Shown here piece after piece: positions 42,081 to 53,939 of a stretch of DNA of 64,000 bases. Position numbers and translations under genes: made by a program. The notes under the pieces were generated by a model. It did no database searches. It was not told the origin of the DNA and worked only from the letters and a program-made list of their open reading frames with translations. Source of the stretch: Tritrichomonas musculus (lineage: Eukaryota > Parabasalia > Tritrichomonadida > Tritrichomonadidae); NCBI GenBank assembly GCA_039105265.1, contig JAPFFF010000016.1, positions 1,302,001 through 1,366,000 of the forward strand, in the 5' to 3' direction. How positions within the stretch are numbered: the first letter of the stretch is position 1; the number at the start of each line of letters is the position of its first letter.

Positions 42081-44065
42081 TTAAATTAAAATGCAACTTT
42101 TTGATTGATTATTACCTTCATCTTTTAATTGATTATCTTTTTCTTTTTTGGATACATTTTTTGTGAAATTACATTCATTATTTTGTATTTTGGCATATAT
42201 ATGTGCACTTTCTTCATCTCCAAGATCCGATGCCATTTTATAATATTTCAAGCTTTCATTTTTACCAACAGGAATTCCATCTCCGCTGTTCAACATAGAT
42301 GCATAATGATACATTCCTTGAATATCACCTTTATCAGCCGCCATTTTAAAGTATTTTGCAGCTTCAACTTTATCGACTGAAATTCCATCACCTTTGCTTA
42401 GCATCAAAGCGAAATTGAACATTGCTTGCACATTTCCTTTATCAGCTGCCATTTTGAAATATTTTGCTGCTTCTTTTTTATCGACAGGAATTCCATTTCC
42501 TTTATTTAGCATCAAAGCATAATTAAACATTCCTCTAACTTCTCCTTTACCAGCAGCCATTTTATAATATTTGGCTGCTTCATTTTTATCAGCTGGAATT
42601 CCATCACCTAAATCAAGCATCAATGTGTAATTAATAATACTTTTGACTTCACCTTTATTTGCTGCTTCTTTATAATATTTGGAAGCTTCTTTTTTGTCCA
42701 TTTGGATTCCATCTCCGAGACTCAGCATTAATGCATAATTGAACAATCCTTGGTCATAATGTTTTTCACTCGCTCTTTTGAAATATTTTGCAGCTTCAAC
42801 TTTATCAACAGGAATTCCATCTCCAGTGACAAGCATTAAACCATAACACACCATGCTTTTGGCATATTCTTTTTCTGCTGACATTTTGAAATAATTTGAA
42901 GCTTCAGATTTGTTTACTGGAATTTCATCACCAATTTTCAAAATTAATGCATAAATATACATTGCTTCTTCATTCCCTTTATCAGCTGCTACTTTAAAAT
43001 ATTGTGCTGCTTCATTTTTGTTAATTGGAACACCTTCACCTTTGAATAGCATCATTCCACAATTAAATATACAATCAACATCATTTTTATCAGCACCAAT
43101 TTTGAAGTATTTAGCTGCTTCTTCTTTAACCATTGGAATTCCATCTCCATTTTGCAGTAACTTTGCATATTTGAAATACCCCAAATTCTGCCTTTGTCTG
43201 CTTCCATTTTGATGTATCGAGCAGCTTCTTTTTCATCAACAGAGATTCCATCACCAGAATATAACATATCAACATAAAAAGAAACAGCAAGAGATTCACA
43301 TTTGTCAGCACTCATTTTGAAGTATTTCGCTGCAATTTTTTTATCTTCATTTGATCCATCCTTTTTATTTAAAGCGTAGCTAAACATTGCAGTTGAATTT
43401 CCATTATCTGCAGCTATTTTGTAATATTTCATTGCTTCATTTTCATCTTGAGAAACTCCATCTCCTGTTTGAAGAGCCACTGCATATTGTAGCATTCCTA
43501 AAGAATTACCTTTGTCTGCAGCCATTTTAAAATATCGTACTGCTTCTTTTGAATTCTTTTTTACACCTTCTCCATTTTTTAAAATTAGTCCATATTGAAC
43601 CATTGCATCAACATTTCCTTGTTTGGCTGCCAATTCAATGTATGATGCTCCTTTTTCTTGATCTTTTTCAATATTTATTCCTTCAACAAGAATTAAACCA
43701 TAATCTAAAAGACATTCTGAATAACCGGAATCTGCTGAGAGTTTGAAGTATTTAATTGCCTCAGAATAATTTTGGGCAACTCCAATTCCACCCCATAATA
43801 ATTTTGCGTAACTATCCAAACATGATCCATCATCAAGATCGGCACCTTTTTTAAAATATAGAGCTGATTCTTTCAAATCTGTAGGTATTCCATATCTAGT
43901 TTTAAGTATTGTTGCATAAAGTCGTATGGCTTCTATACTTCCTTTATCGGCTGCCATTTTCAAATATTTTGCTGACTGTTCTAAATTTTTTGAAACTTCT
44001 TTCCCCTCTTCTAACATAAGTCCATATTTGAGCATGCATTGGATATTTCCATTATTATTACTCAT
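42081..44065 (-). CDS. Sel1-repeat (TPR-like) protein with C-terminal CAAX box, one frameshift
   Basis: Two overlapping minus-strand frames form one gene. 43052-44065 starts MSNNNGNIQCMLKYGLML and carries about nine Sel1 units (AAKYFKMAADKGNxxGMxxY). 42081-43184 carries ten more and ends CNFTKNVSKKEKDN...KSCILI. The first frame loses the repeat after EADKGRIWGI and the second picks it up at LGYFKYAKLLQNGDGIP, so there is a single frameshift near 43180-43190, either real decay or a sequencing error. Total would be about 650 aa. The last four residues, CILI, are a CAAX box, suggesting membrane attachment by prenylation. Sel1 arrays act as adaptors. No kinase domain is attached, unlike many trichomonad relatives. 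Confidence 0.75.
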
Positions 44066-45394
44066 CCCTAAATATAAAAAAAAAATATTTTGTTTTTATA
44101 CTGATTTTAAGTTGACAAAACTTATATTAAATATTGAAAATTTCTTAAGATTTTAAACGTAGTTTTTAGGTAACAAAAAGAAATCCCAAAATATTTATAT
44201 AAACATAGTTATAATATGGGTGAGGAAACTATAAAAATAACGTATTTTTATATTTTTATTTTCTAAATATCTTTTTTGAAAAAACATTTTCAGTTAAAAT
44301 ACAATTGCTGTATAATTTATTTTAATATTTAATATTTAAATAAAGCATTAAAGCAAGATTATCAAAAAAATTAGAAAAAAATTCATTTTTTAATATCTAC
44401 AATAAAAGATAATATTTTTTAGATATCTTAAGGTATTATTATTATGCATGATTAAATAGCATGATTAGTGCTTTTTATATTAACTTTATACTTTAAATTT
44501 GTGATATTTCAAGCAAAATATGGCAAAAATCAATCTTTTCAATGTCTAAACAATATATTTCTTAATTTAAAGTAATAATCATCATTTTGTTACATCTAAT
44601 TAGTAGTATACTTAAATTTAAAAGAAATCGGGTCGAGCATCCCATCTAAAAACTTCGTTAAAATTATGAGCATGATATTTCATCATTCAACAAATTGATG
44701 ATTTATTATAAAAATATATATATAACTATTTTCAACAAATTCAATTTCAATACTAATTATTGAATAGGTTTCTCAATATTGGAATACCTACAAATTCAAT
44801 TTTTTTTTCAATAATAATAACTATTTTTATATAACGCTTAATGTTTTAAAAGCATATAAAAAGATATAAAAAGAATTAATGAATAGAATAAATTATATAA
44901 AAAGTTATCGCTATTTCAAATTTTTATAAAGTGTTATAAAATTCTTATCAAAAATAATTAAAATAAATTGAGATAAAATACTCAAATTTATTTTCTGAAG
45001 AAAATTTAATATACACTTATATCCTTTTAGTTTTTATTTTAATTTGAATTTTGTAAGATGCAAATATTTATTAAACTGATTATTATTATTATAATAAAAT
45101 ATAATTAGTTTAAACAAACCAATCATTGAGTTTTACTGTTAAAATTCAGTTGTACGACCTTTATATATATAATAGATTGAAAATCATATCAATTTTTCTA
45201 TAGTGCCGTCGGTACTAAAAGAATATTTGGCCAAAATTGAAATAAATATATAATAAACTCAAAAGGCATAATAGAATTAAATACTTCTATAGATTTAAAA
45301 TTTGCTATCATTAAAAAAAAAATTCGTAAAATCAGAAACATCCTCTCAATTTAATTCCTGCCACTAAAATATTTTATTTCATTTAAATTATATA
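44066..45394. other. AT-rich intergenic DNA
   Basis: No coding signal. A near-palindrome AGTGCCGTCGGTACT lies at about 45204-45218, some 190 bases upstream of the VWA gene. Confidence 0.5.
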
Positions 45395-45399
45395 TCATT
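45395..45399 (+). promoter_or_regulatory. initiator (Inr) TCATT
   Basis: TCATT matches TCAYW and lies 7 bases before the ATG at 45407, supporting that start. Confidence 0.55.
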
Positions 45400-45406
45400 T
45401 TAATAC

Positions 45407-47755
45407 ATGGTATTAGGTTCATTTTGTGCAAAAATAAATGGAAAGCCAAAGATAATACAGCCAAAATCTCTTCATATAACTGGTGAGCAAAAAGGTTTTC
45501 TTCTGCAATTAGAAATTAATCAATCAATTAAATCAAATGAAGCAATTTCAGAAATGTCATATATATTACCAACTGACAACAAGTTATGCATATATCATAT
45601 GAAATTCCAGATTGGAGATAAGACAATTGATGCTCAAATCAAAAGTAACAAAAATGCTGAATTAATTTATGAAGAAGCTATTAATTCTGGGAAAACCGTT
45701 GCAATGGCAACTCAAAAAGAAGAAGGTGTCACTGCAATTGAAATAGGGAATATTCCTCCTAATACAACAGTTTCAATCATAATGTCTTGCGCATTAACCT
45801 CTCTTCTTGAAAATCCATCAGTAATTCTAACAAAAATTCCTCTTCAAGCATGTGAACCAGATGGATCTGTTACATATCTTTATGATTTACCTTCTCTTGA
45901 AATTAATCTTGATTTAACAATATCTCAACTGGCCCAAATATCTGATGTAACAGCAAATTGTGAATATAAATATGAAAGAAAAGACGAATTTAATGGAAGA
46001 TTGACAATTAATTCTGCAATTATCACAGATGAAAATATTTTAATTAGGTCCATATTTTCAAATCCAGTCAAAAGTCAAATAATTCAATCAGAAAAATATT
46101 CATGTGTTTCACTTATTCCTGAATTTTCTTCTATACAGAGTGACAAAAAAGAATATGTTTTTCTCATAGATTGTTCTGCTTCAATGATTGGTGAATCAAT
46201 GAAAAAGGCAAAAAAATCATTGAAATTATTTATTTCACATATTCCAAAAGAAAGTTACTTTAATATTTTTAAATTTGGTTCTTCATATAAAAAAGTATTT
46301 GATCAATCTTCCAAAAATCATAAAATTAATAATGATTTGGCAAGCAAATTTATTGATGAAATGAAACCTAATCTTGGTGGTACAGAAATGTTATCAATGT
46401 TAAAAGATATTTTTAATGATAAAAATATTATTTCAATACAACGCCAAATTTTCCTTGTAACTGATGGAGAAGTTTACCAGAGAGAAAAAGTTGTTTCCTT
46501 GATCAATGAAAACCGAGATTTAAATCGTATTTTTGCAATTGGACTTGGTCCAGGTGCTGATGCTGGATTTCTTGAAGAAATTGCAGATATAACGAACGGA
46601 AAATCAGATTTCTTGTTTAACGCTGAAGAATTGCCAAACAAAATAAGTGAATATTTAGAATTGTCAAAAATTGAGGCTGCAAAAGGAACAGAAATTCAAA
46701 TTACAGGAAATGATTCATTTCAAACAGTTCCGTATCCGCTTCCACCTCTTCTTCCAAATGTTCTACAAAACATATTCATATCTTCAGATATACCAATAGG
46801 AGAAAATGTAATGATAACTGCAAAATTGGGAGACAATCGCAGAAATGAAATAGAAATTGAGAATATAATATCACTTAAATCAGATTGGAATGAAAAATCT
46901 GCCATTTTTGCCTTGTTTTCACAAGGTCTTTTAAAGAAATTAACAAATGATGAAGAAAGATCAATAAAAGTATCACTTGAAAGTGGTGTTCTTTCAAAGT
47001 TCACTTCATATATTGCTGTATCAGATCAAGTTTTCGTTGAAAAGGCCCAAATACCTAAAACATGTGAATCATTTGAAAGAAGTTATTCTTCTCGTGAAAG
47101 AAACGATTATAAAAAATCTACCAGAAGAGGCTGCGGGTATTCTTCAGCAATTCCTGATACTTCTAAAAGAAGTTGTTTATCTCGTCCTAAGAAGGAATAT
47201 GAATCAAATCCACGAACATGTCTTAAATTACCTTCTGGGGTTGAAGCCCGTCCTATGAGTAAATATGCTGCCCCACGTTATTATGATGAACATGACAGTC
47301 TAACTTTGCGTAAAACATCAAGATTAACTTCACATATGGATGCTCATGGATACTATGTAGATGAACCATCAACAAATTCTTATGAAAAGTCTTCTATGGA
47401 AGAGACTAGAAATGAAATTCCAAAAGATTGGAAAAATGATGCATCAGTTTCAGATATAGTAAGAATTCAAAGTCGAGATGGATTTTGGGATTTAACTTCA
47501 AGTTTCATCAATGAAAAATGTAATATGAAAGTAATAAAAGATAATATTACTTTTGCATATGATTCAGCTTTGGTTGAAAAAAGGATTTGTTCGACATTAT
47601 TTGCAATTGCATATCTTGAGAAATATTATCAAGAATTGGCCAACAAATGGAAATTTGCTGCTGAAAAAGGCTTTAGATGGCTTAAGAAAATTAATTCTGA
47701 TGCAAATTGGGCACAAATTATTGACATGATCGTTCCTTGCATTTCAAATAAATAG
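45407..47755 (+). CDS. VIT and VWA domain protein (VWA5/PARP4-like)
   Basis: 782 aa. About 1-130 is a VIT domain (SEMSYILPTDNKLCIYHMKF, KNAELIYEEAINSGKTVAMA, TAIEIGNIPPNTTVSI). About 248-420 is a von Willebrand A domain with an intact MIDAS: DCSAS at 255-259, the Thr of LGGTEM, and the Asp of VTDGE. About 550-670 is a Ser/Arg/Tyr-rich, probably disordered segment. About 680-775 matches the conserved C-terminus of VWA5-type proteins (QSRDGFWDLTSSF, AIAYLEKYYQELANKWKFAA). No signal peptide or membrane span, so cytosolic; metal-dependent protein binding is expected. Human relatives are VWA5A and the vault-associated PARP4, but no PARP domain is present. Frame intact. Confidence 0.92.
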   Translation: MVLGSFCAKINGKPKIIQPKSLHITGEQKGFLLQLEINQSIKSNEAISEMSYILPTDNKLCIYHMKFQIGDKTIDAQIKSNKNAELIYEEAINSGKTVAMATQKEEGVTAIEIGNIPPNTTVSIIMSCALTSLLENPSVILTKIPLQACEPDGSVTYLYDLPSLEINLDLTISQLAQISDVTANCEYKYERKDEFNGRLTINSAIITDENILIRSIFSNPVKSQIIQSEKYSCVSLIPEFSSIQSDKKEYVFLIDCSASMIGESMKKAKKSLKLFISHIPKESYFNIFKFGSSYKKVFDQSSKNHKINNDLASKFIDEMKPNLGGTEMLSMLKDIFNDKNIISIQRQIFLVTDGEVYQREKVVSLINENRDLNRIFAIGLGPGADAGFLEEIADITNGKSDFLFNAEELPNKISEYLELSKIEAAKGTEIQITGNDSFQTVPYPLPPLLPNVLQNIFISSDIPIGENVMITAKLGDNRRNEIEIENIISLKSDWNEKSAIFALFSQGLLKKLTNDEERSIKVSLESGVLSKFTSYIAVSDQVFVEKAQIPKTCESFERSYSSRERNDYKKSTRRGCGYSSAIPDTSKRSCLSRPKKEYESNPRTCLKLPSGVEARPMSKYAAPRYYDEHDSLTLRKTSRLTSHMDAHGYYVDEPSTNSYEKSSMEETRNEIPKDWKNDASVSDIVRIQSRDGFWDLTSSFINEKCNMKVIKDNITFAYDSALVEKRICSTLFAIAYLEKYYQELANKWKFAAEKGFRWLKKINSDANWAQIIDMIVPCISNK

Positions 47756-48136
47756 TATTTAAATAAATTAATTTTTTTTCTATTTATTCCATAAGTAAAC
47801 TTCACAACACTTTGCATGTAATTAGAGTGTGCATTTATTTTTATTATGAATCTTTTTTATTTACATGAAATGAGACCAAATGCAATTTCAATAATTAGTG
47901 ATCTTCCTGTGTGAAGCACACTTGTATAATCAACCATTTTGGAAATTATATTATATTTTTATTAATTCTAAATTGCAATTCAATTGATAATATTGTAAAA
48001 ATAATCAATTTCATTCAAATTAATTGAGTTGTATGCAAAAATAGAATGCAGTTAATAAAATACCACTCATTCTTGAATGAAATATTCATATAAAAAAGTA
48101 GAATTAATATTATCAAAAAATAATTTACTAAAGGAT
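47756..48136. other. AT-rich intergenic DNA
   Basis: Convergent region between the VWA gene and the dead BspA gene; nothing recognised. Confidence 0.5.
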
Positions 48137-48259
48137 TTAATTATAATCTGAATCAAGTAATGATATAGGATTGACCATTGGTTGTTTAATCTTTTTCTTT
48201 CTTAAAATATAAATAATTACTATAATAATCAGTGATATGATAAAGATACAGCAAAAAAA

Positions 48260-48332
48260 CAATAATAACAGATTCTCATTCATATTTTATAATGATCCGA
48301 TGGAGAATATGAATGAGAATCTGTTATTATTG
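48260..48332. repeat. 27-bp perfect inverted repeat across the anchor end of the dead BspA gene
   Basis: 48260-48286 (CAATAATAACAGATTCTCAT...) and 48306-48332 are exact reverse complements separated by 19 bases. The sequence encodes the start of the BspA membrane anchor. It looks like an inverted duplication at a rearrangement junction rather than a terminator. Confidence 0.8.
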
Positions 48333-50541
48333 CTGTTTCTGTGAGTCAAACCGTTTTGGTTTGAACTTCTGTGATTGTCTGAGAGAGAGTAGGGCTTTGT
48401 GTCAGACTTTTTGATGGACTTTGTGTTGGAACATATGTCGGATCAATATTTATAATTTTATATTTACAAAATGTTGTTCCTTCATATTTATTAGTAATAT
48501 AAATGAGCTGGCTTTCTTTAAAGCCAATGTCTCCTTCGCAATTTGGCTCTTTGATTCCTTCATAATAAATTTGAGAAAAATTAGTGAATGAAAAACTGTT
48601 GTTTCGAATAGTACAAAGTGATGCAGATAATTTCAAAGTTCCATCATAACCTCTGCAGTTATAAAATGAATATGAATTGATTGAAATAACTGAATCTGGA
48701 ATTGTCAATGATCCTTTGAGCCCTGAACATCCATAAAAGGCACTTTCTTTTATTTCGATCATTTCATTCAATATTTCTAACGATGAAAAGCATGAACAAT
48801 TCATGAATGCTCCTTCTCCAATTGTTCTCAAGTTTGTTGGAAGTTGATACAATCCTTCAAACTTCGAACAATTGAAAAATGCATAACTTCCAATTATAAT
48901 TCACTGAATCTGGAATTATTAATATTCCTGATAAATTTGTGCATCCTCAGAATGCTGAATCATTGATTCTTTGAAGTGAATTTCCAAATGAAATTGATGT
49001 GAATCCCGTGCATTTTGAGAATGCTGATTGATTAATTGCTGTCAATTTAGATGGTAAAATCAATTGACCAGTAAATCCAGTACAATTGTAGAATGTATAT
49101 GATCCAATTGATAGAAGTTCGTTTAAAACTAATTGTCCCGTGATACTAGAACAATTGTGAAACGCATATGATCCAATATGCAAAACACCACTCGAAATAT
49201 TGAAAGTAATTTTGATGTTAAAACAGTTTCTAAATGCACCATCTTTTATTAGAATTATTTTATGAGGAATATCTAAAGTATCATTTAGTCTACAACATCC
49301 TGAAAATGTTTCTTTTTCAATTGTCTCAATTCTTGCTGGTAATATTAATGAGTTAAATCCACTGCAATTCGCAAAGGCACCTTCATAAATACTATCACAA
49401 TCTTTTGGAAGTTTTAATGTGCCAGTAAAACCTGTGCATCCTGAAAATGCATAAGGTCGAATTTCTGTATTTCCTAGAAATTCTAATCCTGTGAATTCTG
49501 TGCATGAATAAAACATATATGCTTCTATTTGCTTCTTTTTTTCAGGTATTTTTAAAATTCTTTTGAAACCAGAACATTCAGAAAAACTTCTATCTGAACC
49601 AATATCTTTATTAGGCAATATTAAATTTCCATCAAATCCAATGCACTTAGCAAAAGCATAACTTCCATAACTTAATATAGTAGCTGGAAATTCTAAATTA
49701 CCAGTAAAACCAGTGCATTTGCAAAATGCATAATTAGAAATATGCTTAATACTAGCTGGAAATACTAAATTTCCAGTAAAACCAGAACACTTATAAAATG
49801 CATAATCAGATATTGAATATAAATCATTTGGATATTTCAATTGCCCATTTAATCCTGAACAACCATAAAATGCATATTTAAAAATGAATGTGAGTTTGCC
49901 AGTTAATGTTAAAGTTCCATTAAATCCACTGCAATTTCTAAATGCATAATCTCTAATTTTAAATACTAATGAACCAGTAAATCCTTAACACCCTTCAAAT
50001 GAATACCTAGAAATTTCTGATACTGAATCAGGAATAGTCAATGTTCCGTTGAAGCCATAACATCCATAAAATAATCCATCTGTAATCTTGATTATTTTGT
50101 TTAGAATAGCTAATGAACCAGTAAAACCACTGCATGATCGAAATGCATAATCGTTGAGAGTGGTTACAGAATTTGGGACTATTAAAGAGCCATCAAATCC
50201 TGAACATCCTTCAAATACACACTCACCGATCGTTTCAATCGTACAACTAAGATTTAATGTACCACTGAATCCTGAACATCCTTGGAATACATATCTTTGA
50301 ATTTCTTTGAGACCTGCTGGCAAATGTGGTGTTCCAGTAAATCCTGGACAGTATTGAGATTCATACATTCCAATGGAAGTTACTTGATCCAAAATTGTTA
50401 ATTTTTTACTCAATGATGAACAACCTAAAAATGCATATTGACCAATAATGCTTAATGATAGAGGCAAAATTAATTCTCCATCAAATCCATTACATTTTTA
50501 AAAAGCATAACTGGAGATTTCTTTTACTCCTTCATGAATTA

Positions 50542-52264
50542 CAGTAGTGTTTTTAATATGGTAACGGTATTTAAAGTGGTAACGCTTTTTTTTTAGAAAA
50601 AAAAATTTAAAAATACAAAATTTAATTTTTTTCGACATAAAACAGAGTTTATTTAAATTAAATTATATAATAATATTTACCATTATTTATATGATATTAA
50701 TCACAAGGTTGTGTATCTATCTGTCTCAAATCACCAAAGTTTTTCATCAACCAATTTAAAAAGTTAAAATCAAATTACTTCATTACCTTTTTAAAATTTT
50801 TGATATTTTCTTATATAATTAGTTTAGCATCTATTCATCATTCATAATTTATTCATCATTTAATTATAAATGATAAATACTTTCTTTTGAAAAATAAAAA
50901 TTATTTAAAAAATGTAACCATTTTCATAAGTGTTTATACAAAATAAAAAATTCTTCTGAGTGCTTTTGATTATTTCCTTAAATCCTTTTTATATTTGATT
51001 GTATATTAGAAGAATTTTATTATTTTACTATACTATTTACTTTTAACTCAAGCATAATGCTTTTTATAGGTCAAATGAATATGCTTTGAAAGACTCAAAT
51101 TAAATTGAATTATAACCTAAATTAGAAGATTGATCAATTTATCTTTATTATATAAATATATAGTTTATTGCGCTGTATTATTAAAATAATAACATAAAAG
51201 TAATAATCTATACTAGAAGTTTCCTATTCTTATAATGATCTCAAAAACTGAAAAATACATAGTTGTAAGCAAAAAAATTTCATAATTTTTCTCTTTCTCA
51301 CCAAAAAGAATCAAAAGGATGTAATATCGAATTTTAGTTCGATATTATATTAATTCAATGATTTTGATAATAAAAAACGATGAATTATCTAATGATTATA
51401 ATATGATTATTTTTTCTTTAAAAATCGAATTTGAAAAAGTATCAATGAAATTTATTAATGAAATAAATATGTATATAAAATGCTGAAACATAAGAGATAA
51501 AAATTGTCTAAAAAAAACAAAATTTGAATATTTGTTTTGCTGTTCGTTTATAATTTTTGGACGTTTATCAATTGATGAAGATAAACCATTATCTTGTGCA
51601 AAACATATTATCTTATTGCATTATATCAATATATAAATATGTTTTAATAGTTTTTAACTAATTTTTAATTTGTAATTACAGTAATCTGTTATGTTGTCGG
51701 GATAAAGATAGCACAAAATTGAAAGATGATGAAAAAGTTCTCTCAATAAGTCTCAGAATGAAAATCAACTCTGACTTCTAATAAGTTAAATACATCTTTA
51801 AATGCAAATATGTTTTTATAAATATTATTTATAAATAACAGCATTTTATAGATAAATGAATCAATTCTTTATCATGAAAAGTAAACGGTCTCCAAAATAT
51901 CAAAGATATACTCCTTTTTATAGTCAACAATTTTATTTTTACAAATTTAATTAATAATTATTAATATTCTCATAATATATAATATGTTTATATTCTTAAA
52001 TAAAATATTACTTTGATGTACATGTTTATAATCATGCTTTAATTTTTTTCATTGATTGACGAAAAACTTTGGTGATTTGAGACAGATAGATACACAACCT
52101 TGTGATTAATATCATATAAATAATGGTAAATATTATTATATAATTTAATTTAAATAAACTCTGTTTTATGTCGAAAAAAATTAAATTTTGTATTTTTAAA
52201 TTTTTTTTTCTAAAAAAAAAGCGTTACCACTTTAAATACCGTTACCATATTAAAAACACTACTG
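50542..52264. mobile_element. 1723-bp non-autonomous DNA transposon with 204-bp terminal inverted repeats
   Basis: Left TIR 50542-50745 and right TIR 52061-52264 match base for base by eye, including homopolymer lengths; both start CAGTAGTGTTTTTAATATGG. TA flanks each end (50540-50541 and 52265-52266), the target duplication of Tc1/mariner/pogo-type elements. The 1.3-kb interior has no reading frame over 60 codons; it holds a 10-bp hairpin (TAATATCGAA/TTCGATATTA at 51322-51347). Insertion is in a BspA gene that also has other defects. Identical arms imply recent mobility, which would need a transposase supplied from elsewhere. Confidence 0.9.
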
Positions 52265-52812
52265 TATAATTGACCCTTTAAAACAAGAACATCCATAAAA
52301 TGTAGCATTTTCAATAATTTCTATTGAATTTGATATCCTTAAATGTTCATTGAATCCAAGACATTCTAAGAATGCTGAATTGCTAATTTTGGTCACTGAA
52401 TCAGGAATAATTAATGATCCACTGAATCCATTACATCTTGAAAATGCTGTTTTGCCAATGATTTTGACAGAATTTGGAATCTCTAACGTTCCTTTTAATC
52501 AAGGACACTCGCAAAATCAACCTTCTGTAATTTTCGTCAATGTATTTGGTAAAATTAGAGATCCATTAAATCCAAAGCATTTGCTAAAACAATAAATTCC
52601 CAAATTAATTGATGCATTGGGTTGAATAGAACCATAAAAGCCAGAACATTCAGAGAAACAATAACTGCTTAAATTAGTCAATGAATCAGGAAGTTGAAGA
52701 GTGCATTTAAACCCTGAACATTTAAAAAAGCAATGATCACTTATTTCAGTCAATGAATTAGGAAGTTGGAGAGTACCATTGAATTCGGAACAATAGGAAA
52801 ATGCATCTTCAC

Positions 52813-53050
52813 CATTTATCAAAAAGTTCTTATTACATTTATCAAAAAGTTTTTATTTTTGAATACTGCGATTGTCACTTCACCTTAACAGTGTGCTATT
52901 TATCATTTCTCAATTTTCAATGATATTTTGGTCAATTATTTTTATGATTTTTTTTGCCCTTTTTTTGCCCTTTTTTTACATTCGGCATAACTGGAGATTT
53001 CTTTTACTCCTTAACAGTGTGCTAAGTTTTTTTTACATTCGGGCTGGAAT
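52813..53050. repeat. patchwork of short duplications at the 5' edge of the dead BspA gene
   Basis: TTTATCAAAAAGTT occurs twice (about 52815 and 52843), CCTTAACAGTGTGCTA twice (52884 and 53010), TTTTTTACATTCGG twice (about 52973 and 53030). A copy of about 28 bases of BspA sequence from 50508-50535 (CATAACTGGAGATTTCTTTT...) is embedded at about 52985-53012. This is the look of templated filler DNA from break repair. Confidence 0.65.
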
Positions 53051-53177
53051 TTTCCATCTCAATTTTTCGGGAATAGATCTTTACTTTTTCTCATTCTTTA
53101 TTATTTGATATTTATAAATATGAAGAAAAATTAATTAATTGATTTTTATTAATTGCTATTTAAAAATGAATGGAAAA

Positions 53178-53345
53178 TCATTTTGAAAGTAATTGCTTAA
53201 TTTCATGATTTTCGGAATAATCGATTGGTTTTTTTCCATTACTATCTTCAATATTAATGTCAATATCTTTATTTTCGAGCAAAAGTTTTATTATTTCAGG
53301 ATTTCCTATTTCAACTGCAAGATGCAATGCTGCTTTCTGTTCCAT
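53178..53345 (-). CDS. terminal ankyrin unit of the DUF3447 locus
   Basis: KMEQKAALHLAVEIGNPEII, KLLLENKDIDINIEDSNGKK, PIDYSENHEIKQLLSK, stop: one full ankyrin repeat plus a C-terminal capping repeat. It is the natural 3' end of the ankyrin series starting at 54833-55993 on the same strand. It has no start of its own. Confidence 0.6.
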   Translation of the reverse strand: MEQKAALHLAVEIGNPEIIKLLLENKDIDINIEDSNGKKPIDYSENHEIKQLLSK

Positions 53346-53420
53346 TTTACTATTGCCTGAGAGAATTTGAATGACATTAAAATATACAATTTTATAAAAA
53401 TATACTGAAAATATTATAAA

Positions 53421-53511
53421 AATTGATATCAAGTTTTTCATTTGTTAGTAAAAGTTTCACAATTTCAATGTTTTCTTTTTCAACAGCCAAATATAATGCT
53501 GTCTTATAAAT
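53421..53511 (-). CDS. ankyrin unit 3 of the DUF3447 locus
   Basis: YKTALYLAVEKENIEIVKLL then LTNEKLDIN: the two helices of one ankyrin repeat, then AT-rich sequence. Nearly identical to the units at 53832-53923 and 54600-54688. Confidence 0.55.
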
Positions 53512-53529
53512 ATATAATATGTTAAAACT

Positions 53530-53820
53530 TCTTTTAAAGATATAATTTCGAATATAGTTAAAAGATATGATTTTGAATTTCATTGAAAGATATGATTTTG
53601 AATATAGTTAAAAGATATGATTTTGAATTTCATTCAAAGATATGAATTTGAATATAGTTAAAAGATATGATTTTATATGCAATTGAAAGACATGATTTTG
53701 AATTTTATTGAATGATATGATTTTGAATTCCATTGAATGATATGATTTTGAATATAGTTAAAAGATATGATTTTGAATTCCATTGAATGATGTGATTTTG
53801 AATTTTATAAAAAATATTGA
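53530..53820. repeat. 25-bp minisatellite, block C
   Basis: About ten degenerate units of the form GATTTTGAATTTCATTGAAA plus GATAT, some with AATATAGTTAAAA in place of the middle. Confidence 0.8.
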
Positions 53821-53831
53821 AAAACATTAAG

Positions 53832-53923
53832 AATATTAATTTCAAGTTGTTCATTCGCTAATAAAAGTTTCACAATCTCAATATTTTCTTTTTCAACGGC
53901 TAAATATAATACTGACTTATAAA
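53832..53923 (-). CDS. ankyrin unit 2 of the DUF3447 locus
   Basis: YKSVLYLAVEKENIEIVKLL then LANEQLEIN. One ankyrin repeat flanked on both sides by minisatellite blocks. Confidence 0.55.
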
Positions 53924-53939
53924 TTTTTATTATATCAAA

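Larger units (their letters stand above)
48137..52822 (-). pseudogene. dead BspA surface-protein gene, interrupted by a DNA transposon
   Basis: Minus-strand LRR_5 units of the 'F.GCSGFTGTLxLP' type run from 52822 to 48346 in pieces (52517-52822, 49985-50467, 48947-49840, 48346-48852). Between pieces the repeat register continues through in-frame stops (two near 52510-52540, one each near 50508, 49987 and 48949) and one frameshift near 48890. A Ser/Thr/Pro/Gln stretch (PTQSPSKSLTQSPTLSQ) precedes the expected anchor. A separate frame at 48137-48283 encodes LLLLFFCCIFIISLIIIVII plus a basic tail, surely the original membrane anchor, cut off by an inverted duplication (48260-48332). The transposon at 50542-52264 sits inside an LRR unit; leaving it and one TA out restores the register. 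No start codon remains at the N-terminus. Confidence 0.85.

Noticed and set aside
48260-48332. Transcription terminator hairpin
   Set aside because: Bacterial-type terminators do not apply here, and the arms are coding sequence of the BspA anchor, which fits an inverted duplication better.
50746-52060. Hidden transposase in the interior of the 1.72-kb element
   Set aside because: No frame over 60 codons and no DDE or helix-turn-helix motif on either strand.
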